DNA from: Panorpa germanica
Lineage: Eukaryota > Arthropoda > Insecta > Mecoptera > Panorpidae
NCBI GenBank assembly: GCA_963678705.1
Contig: OY783212.1
Location: 17,422,001 to 17,486,000, forward strand
Reading direction: 5' to 3'
DNA length: 64,000 bases
Shown here: piece by piece, positions 1 to 13,400 of the stretch
Position numbering within the stretch: position 1 is the first letter of the stretch
Layout of the letters: every line of letters begins with the position of its first letter
Position numbers and translations under genes: made by a program
Notes under the pieces: model-generated
Database searches by the model: none
Seen by the model: only the letters and a program-made list of their open reading frames with translations
What the model was told of the DNA's origin: nothing

Positions 1-1222
1 CTGACGACCTCGTACAATGCTGTGATTGTAAGTAATTGTGAATAACACCGCTGCCTAATAAGTTTATGATTATGTATATACGATTTATTTTAATAGAATT
101 TAAAATTTATAATTGATTTTTTATAAAAGTAAAAAATATGCAAGTAAATAGTTCATTTGTAATAAAGTTTGAAATTGAAAATAGAATAATAGATCAATTT
201 ATAGTTAGAGAAAACTTTCTGCTAGAGTCTACTACTGGAGTGTCTAGAAAGAATATTATTCAAATGTTCAAATTTTGTAAAATGCAATCGTTTAATTTAT
301 AAAACAACAACGTCAGATTTAGTAAAGTGATGAGAAAATTTATAGTTTATATACTCGTAAATTTATCTCCAGTGCACCTTTGTTTTGAAATATCTTTAAA
401 CAAAGTTGGGTCCTAGTTCAAAAAAGTAACACTCATGAAGTCGTCAGATTCTGATCTAGGTACTAGGTAACTAGCTAGTCAAATATTATTTATATTTCAA
501 CATAAATTAACAGTCTTCTTAGAAATAAAAACAAAATACTGAACATTCTTTTAAACGATCTTTTTTGAAATAAGGAATATAATTCTTTTTGTCATAATAA
601 TAAAATAACGTTTAACAAATTCTGCACAAAAACGAGAAATGTGTGTGTGGTAAATCTGTAGTGGTTTAAAGTATCTGATCGAACTTCTCCTGGAGTCCAC
701 ACTCATTTCTCAGCGGTGCAATTATCTGCAGAGTGTCATCCTCTTATGTAAGGTTTACCTGATCATTGAATAGGACTTATGTGTTTTGTGTGTGGTGTCA
801 CTATTTCTGTGCAGAATCTGTACCTAAAATATCAAGTTATTGTAAACAATAATTCACTATAACAAAACCTATTTACAAAAAGTTGTTGCTCCCAAAAATA
901 TATACATATTTATGTAAAATAAAATGTTTTAACGTGTGCAAGACTAGTTATCTATAAACTAAGGGCTAAAGGCTAGATGGATACAGATAAAGGCTAAGAA
1001 ACAGGGAATTCTAGAAACAGAGCAGCATTCAAATGAAATCTATTTGAAAGGTTTCATGAAACCGTTCAAATATGTCAGAAGTTTTATTTCGATAAATTAA
1101 ATATAACGGTATACTTAAAACGCGTATTAGGTATAGAATTATATTTAATTTATAAAATAAATATTAATGATATTTTCGAAGCCTGTCAAATATTTTCTTT
1201 TTAGTTATTTCTCTGGGCGTAC
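1..1222. other. RIM intron, no coding signal seen
   Basis: AT-rich sequence to the left of the last visible RIM exon. I found no RIM exon, transposon end or long open frame. It is presumably an intron, since the C2 domains must lie beyond the window. Confidence 0.6.
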
Positions 1223-1414
1223 CTCTGTGCAAAGGTTGGACTGATGAACCATGTGAAACAGCAAACGACTTTAAAGTTTTTCGACTTGGTTTCAACAATC
1301 GTGATATAAGAAGCTCCACTTGACAATCTCGTTTCGAATCAGCGATAATGTGGGAGACCTCTGCAGCGGTTTTACCTTGCAGCGGGACTCTGTTCCATTG
1401 TATTACCTCATCAC
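1223..1414 (-). CDS. Rim: RIM coding exon 6: end of PDZ domain
   Basis: The acceptor is TTTTAG at 1415-1416. It completes the PDZ domain with GDEVIQWNRVPLQGKTAAEV and a strand ending QVELLISR, followed by a basic, Ser-rich segment. The proposed donor is GTACGC just below 1223, phase 1; the open frame runs another 20 codons to a stop, so an alternative end cannot be excluded. No later RIM exon was found between 1 and 1222. Confidence 0.85.
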
Positions 1415-4400
1415 CTAAAACATACAATATTATTTAGAACGAAGTTTTAAAACATTTATTATTATTAACACACACACAAACTTCTTACTACCCCTACATC
1501 GTTAAATCCTAATTATAAATCACTCGAGTGTTAAAAGAAATGTACAAAATAAAGCGTATTGATGTGCCGCAAAGTCGTCCTAATTCAATTACCTAAAATT
1601 TAAACAGTCCTTGGATTATTATCAGTAGTGACGCCAATCTTCCTTAAGAGGATTATTTTTTGCACTAAATATAAGTACATACGAAACTATAGAATATTTA
1701 GGACCTTTTTTTTAGAACTATCCATCTAAAATCCATCTAGAACCATCTATCTCAACTATAAATTATACTGATTGGAATTTTGAATTAAAGAACGAGGAGA
1801 AAATAAAATCCACTAGTATGCAATGTCACATAATAATGAGCCATCATAATTTTTTCGTCGTATGATATTTGAAATCTACATCAAATAATCCAAGGCTGTA
1901 CATAACCTATTTTGTACGTTGCATTTAGTTGCAAAGTTTAGTTCCGACTAGACATCCTTAGTAACTTAATAATATTCATAGAATTCTAACAGGTGGCTAC
2001 CTAAAGTTTAAACTAGATGGTCCAAAACGAGGAGACATGCGTATAATTAGAACAGATGGACCAGCAAATATTTTGGTACAAACTTTCCAAAATCAGAATA
2101 AGAGTATGCTGCATCCGTATGTAAATTCACAAACATGTAGAATTGATTTTTAATAGAAATTGAAAGAATAATCAATTTTATATTAATATTACATTATGCC
2201 GCGTTAAAACTTGAAGCATATTTCTCTCGCAACTAAGTTTATTCCAATAGATTCTTTATATTTATTTTCATTTATTTATTATTTTCATATTTATTAATAA
2301 TCACATTAGTGAACCTATGTGGTCATTGGAATTTCCACTGATTAGTGGTAGACAAGAATATGAAGAAAAACCAATTATTCAAATTACTCAAATTTTACAA
2401 GCTAAAGATATATAGTAAAATTATATTTGAACAGAATAAAATACATATTAGTTTAATTGTAAATATGCAAAAAAAATCGACTTCTATTTCAGCACTTGTA
2501 AATAAAAGCCACTGGGTGTTAGTATAAATCGTTGTTCAGTGGTGCCAAATACAATAACACAATACGTAATTGTAACTAGATATTTCACTTAATCTTACAT
2601 GGTAGTTTCCAGCCAAATAATCTTGCAGTTATAAATGATTTTTACAATTTAAATCCAATTTCTAACCTCACTAATTGCATAAATACTGACGTTTGTGACA
2701 CAACACTGATTTGAACTACATATATGTGCGAACAAATGCACCACAACCGCTGTTTGAAGCTGTTCCAGATAGACTGACTTGCCAACATCTAGCAGCCACC
2801 AGGAGGCGGTCTGAGCTGGAAGGGTGGAAGACTTAGCGACTCCACTACCACAAAAATATTCTACTAAACTCGCCTATACAAGCAAATAACTAAGAGGTTC
2901 TTCAAAAAATTGACTATAGCAATATGTACAACTAACAAAGAACAAATAACACATATCTATGGTATCTATGTTAACTGAAAGCAAACCAGTCCATCTATAT
3001 TTCAATATATATCTGGAACAATGATTCTAAAACCATGAGTACGTTTTACAAAATATGTTTGATACAGATACTTTGAAATATCAATATTTGATGAATGATA
3101 AATATGTTGTTAATTATCATTCTTTTTATATCATTGTATAAAGAATTGTTGGGAATCGTTGATATATTTTAGAAGTATAACAAGATCTATATTGTATACG
3201 AGCCAAGTAGTTGGTGTGGCCCCCAATAGGGTGGGGGTAAAGACAGGGGATGGTCTGATTGCACCAGGATCAAGCAACGAATATATTAAATGAAAGAAAG
3301 AAAAAAAAATAACACACTCGCATACTCATATGCGAATGCGACGAACAATACACAAAAATGAGTTTGTTAAAATGGCCTTGTCCCATTTGTTGGACATAAT
3401 TCGTAACTCAAATTACGCATCATGATTGCCAACTGTCTAGAGATGACAGCACTGCAGATTTTCACTGGACTAAATCTAGTTATAATTTATCAAATAATTA
3501 AAAGACTAGTAAACAAGGTACAGATAAACTGTAATTGACAATTTGATATCTGCATTCTATTTTAAAATCTGTTTCATAAAATTGAAATGCTGTCCTGGCT
3601 GGATAGTTCATGATGACGTTGACACACTTTAAATCTGACACATTGCTGTCTCTTTAATTTTATTATCCTCATGAGCTGCATTTCTAATTTGTAATATTTT
3701 GTATAATATCGTGGCTACCGAGGTAGAAAATGTAACGCTTCAATTAGCTTGTAGTAAGCTAACTGCACTGTAAGATAATTTTTATTAAGTAGAAAACGAA
3801 CTTTGGAATTAGCTTGTAGTAAGCTAGCAAACGTGAAACTACACTGGAAGACAATTTGTTACCTAGGAATAGAGTACAAATAGAAGTTAGTTCTAGTTCT
3901 TTTCCATTCTACGTGGAAGGGACAGTCGATGATAAGGCTCATGAAATAAACTAAAAGCCAATAAATGACACAACTTTGGCCAAAGTTCAATGTTGAAAAG
4001 GTTTTTATAAAACACGAATTATAATTTTACTAAGTACTATTCTATTTACAAAGTACTACTAAGTAAAAAGTAGTACAAATGAATACTCTCATAACTAAGC
4101 ATGTGTGTTTCTTTGTGTGTGTGTGTGTGGACTGAGGGGGGGGGGGGAGAATCTGCGTAGAAGTGCTCTACGGATGATACGATAAGAGGAAAATAAAACA
4201 TTTATTTTATTTGTTTTATATTTTCTTTATGTATCCCCAATGTGGGTCAGTATTTTTGGCACCATGTATACAAGAATGGGGTCAATTAACATGATTCAAC
4301 CCCCCTTTTCATCCCTCACCATTTTACCACTCGTTCCAAGTAACAAATCTATCTGGCTGCCTCCTAAAAGTCTGCATAATATTACAACATCATATTTTAT

Positions 4401-7400
4401 AAAACTTGCATTAAATATTTGGTAAAATAAAAAATGTTTTGGTTCAAACTTTCTTAAACCAAATTTCTAACTTTTAATTGGTGTTAATTCGAGTGACAGT
4501 CGCTGTATAAAATGCACTACGTGTCTTGTTATCGCGCGTTGGAAACATACAAGATTATTAGAGTGTGTATGAATTAATTGAAAATGTTGTTGTTAAATCA
4601 CCTGGAAGCAGTTGTCCTTCGACATCCGCTATGGAACCTTTCTTTACTTTTTCAATAAGAGCTCCTCGAACTCCGTTCTCGAGAATTTGATCGCCAACGA
4701 CCTTGAGTCCTAATATGGCCGCATTGAAGGATGCACTAAAACCTTCCAAATGACCTTTCCGTAAAACCATTTGACCAATCATTCGTGTTCCATCTGAAGA
4801 GTGTTGCCAACTCGCTGAAGTCTGTATAAGAAATACGAAAATCTCGATAAGAAATTAGAAGGCTTTACTGCAATTAATTAAAACACCAGATAATTGTATT
4901 ACGAGGAGTTGACTATACTTGGTATATTGATATTCGGAAAACTATTAGGTAGATTCCTATTTTGTAGGAATTATTGAGATAACTATTGAGATTAACAACT
5001 TACAAGTGATTTTGTGCAGAGAAATCAAATTTGTCGTCGCAACTTATGCATGCGTCAGAAACAGAACTACAAATTATCTCATAAATTGAAAGGCATCTGC
5101 TACATACTCGAAATTATTTCGTGAAGGCTACATTAGCATTTACTAAGTATTTTATAGTTCAAATTACGAGAGCTCGGCGATTACTCATATTTAAAACAAT
5201 GGAGAAGCACTGTCCTACTAATTATTTTATAATGTATATAAGAACGAATGAGATAAAATTCAACATAGTATCATAGATTTATAAGGCTCTTATAGTCCCT
5301 TTTAAGTAAGAGTCACCGCCGAATTCTCGTTTAGGTTTTTCAAATCCACCATTATGAACGCATCGCATTAAGTATTCTATTTACGGCTACTCATACTAGT
5401 GCGTCCATTGGTCAGTATCGTATGTGTCAAAATGGCAGGATTGCTGACGAGAATGGTCTGATAAGCAACATGAATGAAAGTGAATTAGCAATTGAAAGTA
5501 GAAAGTAGTATTTGTAGATTTGTTTTAAACAAATTCATTAAAATCGTAATGCACAGTATTTGCAACAATGTCCAATACCCCTTTAGCAGACGAAGAAAGG
5601 GGTAAGGGATGAAGAGGAAAAAAATGGACACGCTTCCAAAAGTTGGTCATGGAAGCAAACCTATTTCCACTACTGAGATTATGATGAATACCCCCTTCTT
5701 TTGTGGAGCACATAAGTAATAAGTAATAAGCACAGAGCTTGTCTGTCGGTAAAAAAGTGACCGTTCAGTGAAAACATGAACGCCATAGATGTTGCAGTAG
5801 AAATAACGGCCAAATTTCAGTAGCATTAGTATGATTTAAGATAAACAATGTAATTATTAAAATATGTATGTAAATTACCAAAATACTCTTTAAATTTCAG
5901 AAGCAGCACATGAGTTTGTTTAAAATTTACAATTCTTAATAAAACTGGAGATATTGTTTTATATACATTGTTTTATATATAAAAATAATAAAAATCTGTT
6001 TAACACACAGCATTCGGTGCTTGTGGTACTGAGATATGGACGTACAGCTCTGACCCCGCGTTATTATTATTGAATTCCGTTCGTGCGATGCGACCAAAAT
6101 GACTTCCTTGCTGGTTTGTTGACTGGACTCTATTTTAACGACGCCTTTCCACATTAAATGACTATATTTGATAAAATGTATTAATTAATTATTTTTAAAC
6201 GTTAAATTGTAGTGTTTTTTTTACGCAGTTGCAGAGATAGGTGTTCGTACATAAGGTTCATGTCCAATCAAACCCACTCCGTAGCAAGCAATTGGAATTG
6301 CCAGTGAAATTGAGAGCTTAAAAGAAATATACGAGTAATTCCATAAACCTTCATAGTTCCAGCATGTTGATCATCGATCAAGTTAGTCAACTCCTGCACT
6401 TATCAATTTTATCAAAGATATTTATATTAAGGAGCGTCTCCATTGTGTTCACAACTTTTCTCAAAAACATCGTTTTATGTTTCGCTATATTGAAAACTGT
6501 TTACTGGTTGTATTTGTTGAGTTTGGTGCAATGTAGAGATAAACTCAAATAGAAATATGAAAGCAGTGCATTTGAGGATGTTGCGCCAATGAAGACACTC
6601 CTTAAACCAACTTTTACATTTATCAATAACGTCTATGTTACGCTAAACTCACCTGGTGATAGCAATAACTTCTTGTAGCAGAATTAAAGCCATGCATATA
6701 TAAGTATCCATGCTAAAACATACGGAACACAATTATGAACTAGAAAGTATTTCTGACATGCGCAATGATTTATTAAACTACGGATCTAAAAACATGCCAT
6801 CGAAAAAATAAATCGGAGGAGTACAGGGAGAGTAAGGAGAGGAATGGTTGGATCATTATAATCAAAATATAGGGAAACTAGTAAACTAGATAATTATTCA
6901 TTTAGTTTTTCTTGAAGCTTTTATTTAAGATTGTCGTCTTATAGATGAATTCTTTTTAAAACTAATTCCCCGTAGTATATGTGACATTTTTCAATGTCAG
7001 CCGTTTTTTCTATTTTCGTGATAACAACTATTTAAAACTAAAAAATATATAAAAGGACTCGATTCGTTGAATATGACTTAAGTAGTTAAAATCGTCGTAA
7101 AACAAGGAGAAAAATATATAGATTTCAATCAAAATAGGATAATTACTCGGGCTTCCTAGACACGTAGCCTTTTATCGCCCCTAATAATGTTCTACTTTAA
7201 CTTTAACTAAACTTTATATCCTGACAACAAGAATGATCTATTCATGGCCACTGCTGTTATACATTTCGGTATTTTATAACGTTTCTAACGCACAACCAAT
7301 TCAGTTTACCAAGGATATTTAAAAAATTAGTTCGAGTATTATCGAATATTATAGATCTGATTACAGCTAATTGTAAAAATCATGAAAATAGGGAAGAAAT

Positions 7401-10400
7401 CGCTAAAATGCTCTTAAAGTTAAGAAAGAAGAGAAAATAGAAGATATAATAGTTAAAGGAGATTGAGGGTGACACAAAAAGAGTATCTTCATTATCTATG
7501 TGTGGTTTCGTCTTAGGTCGTGCTGGTGTTCAAGCTCGACTTCAGAAATTAGAAAGTGCGCCTTGATTTGATTTTTACTCATTATTTGACGAGATTTTGT
7601 CAAATATTAAAAATCACTTTCCTAAGATGAAGCCCTAGAATTACTAGGTTTATTAGTATAGCATGAATAAAATGCATTTTCTTGTTGAAGATTTTAATTT
7701 GTTTAGAGTCGTCAGTTACTTTTATCTTCCTATTTCACCAACTTTGAATAGTTAATAACATTAGCAATGTGACGTAGCAATTTCTTCAAGTTCTAGCAAC
7801 GATACGACAGAATATAAAATAATTTTATTATTAATAATCTGCAGAATTATCTACTTGTAACTTAATAAATATTAAATTGAAATCAAAGATAAAATCAAAT
7901 TGGTAATTCGAGTACACCGCACGAATTACAACGTCTTGTGAACGATTAGAAGATGTTAATGGAATAAAATATGTTATTGCATAAAAGTAAACATGATGCA
8001 ACTAATTCTAATCGTAGGTCTCATCATGCTTCTTCATTAACGGGAGGTAACAAAGTGTTAGTATTTTATTAGAATGAGAGTGTTTTTCAATTTGTGGTTT
8101 TCTTACTGTCTCTGAATTGAGAGGTGTTTACTCTTCTGATTGTCCCTCATTCAATTCAGAAACAGTAAACATGAAGGCTAATTAACTGTACAGTCTGTAA
8201 CGTAAGTTTCGTTTATAAAAGCTATTCTAATATTTGCCACGGTAATAAACAATTATTAAAATACCTTTGGCACATCCCCCCGGTTCGAATCTTCGCTAGA
8301 TGTAAATGTACTCGATGTATCGATACCAGAATCTTTAGTAGCACTATCCTGCGATCCCTGTCTATCTGAATCCCATCTGACCGGGGTCCAATCTGCGAAC
8401 CCGAAATCTCTTGCTCCCTGTATACTTGGTGGTTGATCTAGGGATGCATTAAACTCTTGTTGACTATTGCTGTCTTGCCCATCGAATCGGACAGTTTTCT
8501 TTCTCCGTTCGGTAAATCTTCGGCTGTCTTGAGATTCTTCCCAGATTCCCTGGTCTTTCAGGAGAGCTTCGCTTTGATGGTAGTAAAAGTTGCTTCGATC
8601 TCGCGTGTGGAATATGTCTTCGTGGAATATGTTTTCTTCACTGTTTTGTCTTACTGCTTCTAATCTTGGATCGAACACTTTCCGATTGTGGTTATTTCTT
8701 AGATTATTATTTTGATTGTTTGAATTGTAACAGTTTCTTTGCTGCGGTGACGGAGAATGTGAGTTTGTATATGGATGTTGTTTTGACGAACAGTTTTCTA
8801 GTTTCCCTATTATTTAAGAAAAGAAAAAAGAAAAATAGACACATTATCATAAAATAAAAGAATCTATAATAACTGTCTGCTGTTTGATATTCAATTCATC
8901 AATTCATCTGTGGCGATGAAAACCGCCACTAGTTTTACGACTTGTACGACACACTGCATGGCAGGGATTTGATTTGCGCGTGTAGAACAAATGACACTAC
9001 AAATATGTGCGATTACAACATCCAGGCAACATTACCACAGGAACAGTGAACACAAAAACAGAATAGCTAGATAGAGAGATCAAATAAAATGAGGGAGATA
9101 AGAGATACTGGATCCATGTGCGGTGTGTGGTGTGTATTGTCGGTGTCGGTGTTGTGTATTCTGAAAATGTAAAGAAAGTTCTAAATGTAATAAAGTCAAA
9201 TCATCGGACCAGTTGACCCATATTTTAATCTGTACTACGACATCGCTAGCTATCTCGCTGTCTACAAATTGCTGATGCAGCGGAAAAGCCAGGAAGCGCT
9301 GTTTAGTGTTAACCTTAACATTAAAAACACCCAGGGCTAATGAGCAGAGAAAATAGCAACCCTCAAGCCCGATAGCGGTAGGACCCTGAGTTTTTCGACA
9401 TTGTACTTGAAGAATAAACCCTTTAGCAAGGTTAGAATAGAGCGGTCTGACCTACAGCTACGTCTTAATAAATGCCGTAATTCCCAACCTTATAAAGAGC
9501 TAACAATAACAATGGGCTTGTGTCCTATGTCTTAATTTGTATAAAAGTGTACTATGTATTGATAAAGTGGGTTACTAGAACCTCAAATGTTCAATTATTT
9601 CTTAATAACTCCTTATATGTTAAGAGATATTAACAATTAAAAAAGTCATTTTGTCTCTTTAATTATTAAAGGGATTTAACGTTGTACACCTTCCAAGTGC
9701 ATGTGACATCACAATCCTTGTGTAAGGTTACCAACCTTACAGATCATAAATCTCTGCTATATGTATTTATATATCAAAATATCAAATATTATTTACAGCT
9801 ATTTCAAGGAACAATCAAATTTCAATATTATGTCTGCCTCGGCAGAGTTAAATAAAATAAAAACTTATTATTCTTTGATTTAACTTGATTATTTGACTAC
9901 CAACAGCTACGAAACATTGCCACAGCACTGACCTACTCAACAAATAACTGATGTTAAAATGAATTTCATGTCATAAAAATATGGCCGACCATTTCTAGCG
10001 CTAAAACTACAATTCAAACTTTTAATTGCTATATCTCCGTCAATATTTAGATATTTAATAAAATAGACACGCCAATACACATTTATTAACAGCAATTTCA
10101 ATCAACAATTGAAAAATCGACCACTAAAAAATGAGGACACAAGCCTATTGGAAAATAATATAGGATGTAAATAAATTGTGACATTCGCATCATGAGTTTT
10201 CAATAAGAATATTTATGCTTAGATCTCTTAGAAAACAAAAAATAAAAACGTCACTTTTACTTCAATCAAAAATTAAAATAATCTCGCAAGTCCATTGTTT
10301 GATAAAGGATATATTTAATGTTAGATAAATAATTTTAATAAAAACATTTGACTAAACTTTTAAAAATAACTGAAAATTAGACTATACAAAGTTTCTATTT

Positions 10401-13400
10401 CCTGTTCCTATTACTCAAGTTAATTTTCAGCGGAACTATTAGAGTAGTGTGGTATATTTGTGTACAGATCCAGTGAAAATAAAATAAATTATAAATGAAA
10501 TATAAAAAATATTTTTTGTATTCAAATAGAAAGAGAGAACTAAATAGAGACAGAGAAGAAAGACGAAATACAGAAGAAGATTGTGGAGGTTTGTAGAAAC
10601 ACAACATTTATAAATATAGACACAGTAATTAATGCTTAATGCGTAATGGTAATTGCAGTTATCGATAACAAGCATTGAAAATTATTACAAATTTGTAAGA
10701 CCATGTAAAAAGAAATTGAACGCCAAAAACAACGACGTGAAAAAAATGATGACGCGTATATGTGGGTCAAATATTTGAGCAGCATAGCACAAGAATTCTA
10801 CACCAAACTTATGACGTAATGAATGAAAAAATACCGAGAACTGTATAAACACTATGGAAGAAGTTCAGCTTGTGCTAAGCTTAGTCAACTCATAAAGAGT
10901 TTGCTCATTTTTCAACCTGATCAAATTAAGTGAACATTTTGCTAAAACAAATAAAATTTGAGCCAACAATTTGGTTCCCAAATATTGGTTGGTTGACATT
11001 TCTTAAATTCTCTGTTAAACTTCCATGACTAACCGACAGACAGAAGACAGAAACCGTAGTAATTTGCTTGGTCAAGGTACAGTTAAGGCCTTCTTTTGTA
11101 ACTTTTTCTCTGACATCATACGTCATGAAATAGACCAGTGATTCATTCATTCGTTGCTTAATATTGGTAAATAACAGATTAACTGCATGTTGCATTTATA
11201 CTTTTAATTTTATTTACTTTACATTTATGTCATTAATAAACAAATGAAATAGAACTAGTTTAAATCATGACGCTGCGTCAGACAAAAAGTTACAGAATAT
11301 GGCATTTTAGTTCGACTCGAGCAAAGTAAATCTCCGTTAACTGAGAATTGAAAAATCTGCACTGAGTGAGCTGGCTTAAACAACAAATAGGTGTATTACG
11401 TTTTCTTTAACTGCAGTTACCATGAGGCATATGAAATAATAAGGAAAATACTCCAGCCACAGCCAGTTGACAAAACAGCCGCTGCAATAAAAATTCAAAC
11501 ATTTATATAAAAATACAACACAATATTACACAAACAAAGACTGCCTTATTATTCTAACAATTACATTTTGTATGGAATCGATGTTTGTTTTTTGTTTGCT
11601 TGTTCCCTCCGAAAAGAACATTTGCATTTTGTCTTCTAAAATAGCTTGGCGATTAAGGCGATCATTTAATATCTGAATTTCTGTAAAAATGAATGAATGG
11701 CATAAAACATATTTATTATTATTAGATAACCTGTAAAGAAAACAACAAACACAAAACACCAGTAGAATACACTTAGCTGCTGCTGGTTTTGCTAAGTTAA
11801 AAACGTTTTAATCATAAGGTAAAGGTGCAGTGGGAGCAACAACTTAACATTTATGAAAAATAACATTGAATTGGATTCAAATATTTCATCGTGTTAATAT
11901 TTCTATTTACAATTCTATAAACAAATTATAACGTTGAGGTTTTAAACCGACAGCAAAGAAACTAACCCTCTGCTGCACGCCGATAATCCCGAACTCTAAC
12001 GGGAGTTTATTCAACTTATATCTTTCATTAGGTTTGAAATGAATTATCAATAACATTGCAATGGAACTTATCGCACACTTGTTTAATTAACGTAATCAAT
12101 ATATTGTGATGACATGTCCATAAATAACCCCATGGTACATAACGTGGAGTAGAGTGTCCTGTTCGTTCACCCTGTCCAACTACCCCCAGGTGTTCTTTTA
12201 AGTGAAAACAACTTCCTTAGATGCTTGGGTGAATACACATGCGGAGACGGTAAAAGAAACTCTAAAACGGTAGCATTTTTGTAATGAGGGCCATTCCAAA
12301 TTTTTTTTCCAAAAATTCAGTAGTTTTAAGGAGAGGAAAATATTACTTGCTAGCACGTGAAATAAATGGTATAGGTAACATCAGATGTGTGAACACAGGT
12401 GTAATAATAAAGCTGAAAGCTATAGTGTGGACATCAAAGTGCCGCATTACTGTAAGAGCTATAGCACACTGCAAGCGTTGGTTACATACGACGTACCGAT
12501 ACGACAGTACGCCAAGTCAAACTTGTGTACTGTAGGGTGTTTTCAAAGTTTTGGTGTAAGCAAAGTTTTACTATAATTTTTATCGATACACCACTGTTAT
12601 GAAAGAGACTATTTGGATTCCTTCCAATCTGACAAGGATGATTGCATTTAGAAGGTTCGGATAGGTTTAGCGTTGTAGCATGTACTCGCTTGGTTAAAAT
12701 TCGCTGATATACGCTTCCTGTATGAGAGCCACGTAATGCCCGTATTCGGACGGCTTTGTCACTTGCAGAGTGCGATGGTTCATTACATTTACAGGGTTCG
12801 GATAGATAAGGCGTAGTAGCGCGTATACGTCCGTTCAAAATTCGCTTAAATACGCTTGCAGTATGCGATAGACCTAAGTCGAGTATACGCTGGTCGTTTG
12901 TTTGTGCCACCTAAAATTAATCAATGACTCATTGCTGATTTGTTCAGTATTCTTAAGTTTTAAATTACGTCAGTTGCTATTTACGAGCTATTTGGTGTCA
13001 CAGATATTCGGACATAACGGGAGATGTACCAAGAAGCTGTCCTTTTTGTTCAGTGGTGCATAAATGAACATTGAAGTAAAAACTTAATTTCTTGATAATG
13101 TATATTAATGCGAAACAACTCGAATACAACTTACTCAAAAAGTCGACGTCATAAGTAGTCGGTTGAGTGGTTGGTACCAAAAAGTGGACTTACAAATATT
13201 AGGTGGTCAAACCAATGAAGATGACAGACAGACAAGTCAAGCGGTAGAGTAAGATTAGTCTAAAGAAAATCATTAACCAACCTATATACGATGACGTCAC
13301 TGTAACACATTAACAAGGTCATGTGACCGTCGTGACGTCAGACAATTTGACAGGATGTGGGTGGTTTTTCATTGAGATGCTTTTAGCAGAAAAAGGACGA

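Larger units (their letters stand above)
1415..4601. other. RIM intron with short repeats
   Basis: Intronic sequence between the two PDZ exons. It contains a possible retroposon tail near 3185-3312, a diverged direct repeat near 3731-3857 and a (GT)n/G-run microsatellite at 4114-4147. The small open frames here have no similarity I recognise. Confidence 0.6.
4822..8264. other. RIM intron
   Basis: Intron between the exon with the KKTVRF motif and the first PDZ exon. Contents noted are a dispersed repeat at about 5734-5798, shared in inverted orientation with 29745-29815, and an inverted repeat at 8103-8168 next to the upstream exon. No other gene was seen. Confidence 0.6.

Noticed and set aside
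10395..10675. Two overlapping Phe/Leu/Ser-rich minus-strand frames
   Set aside because: Low-complexity AT-rich sequence without splice context, domain or conserved pattern.
12482..12910. 142-residue minus-strand frame with internal repeats
   Set aside because: It lies in a dispersed repeat, and the matching copy near 25690-26285 does not keep the frame.
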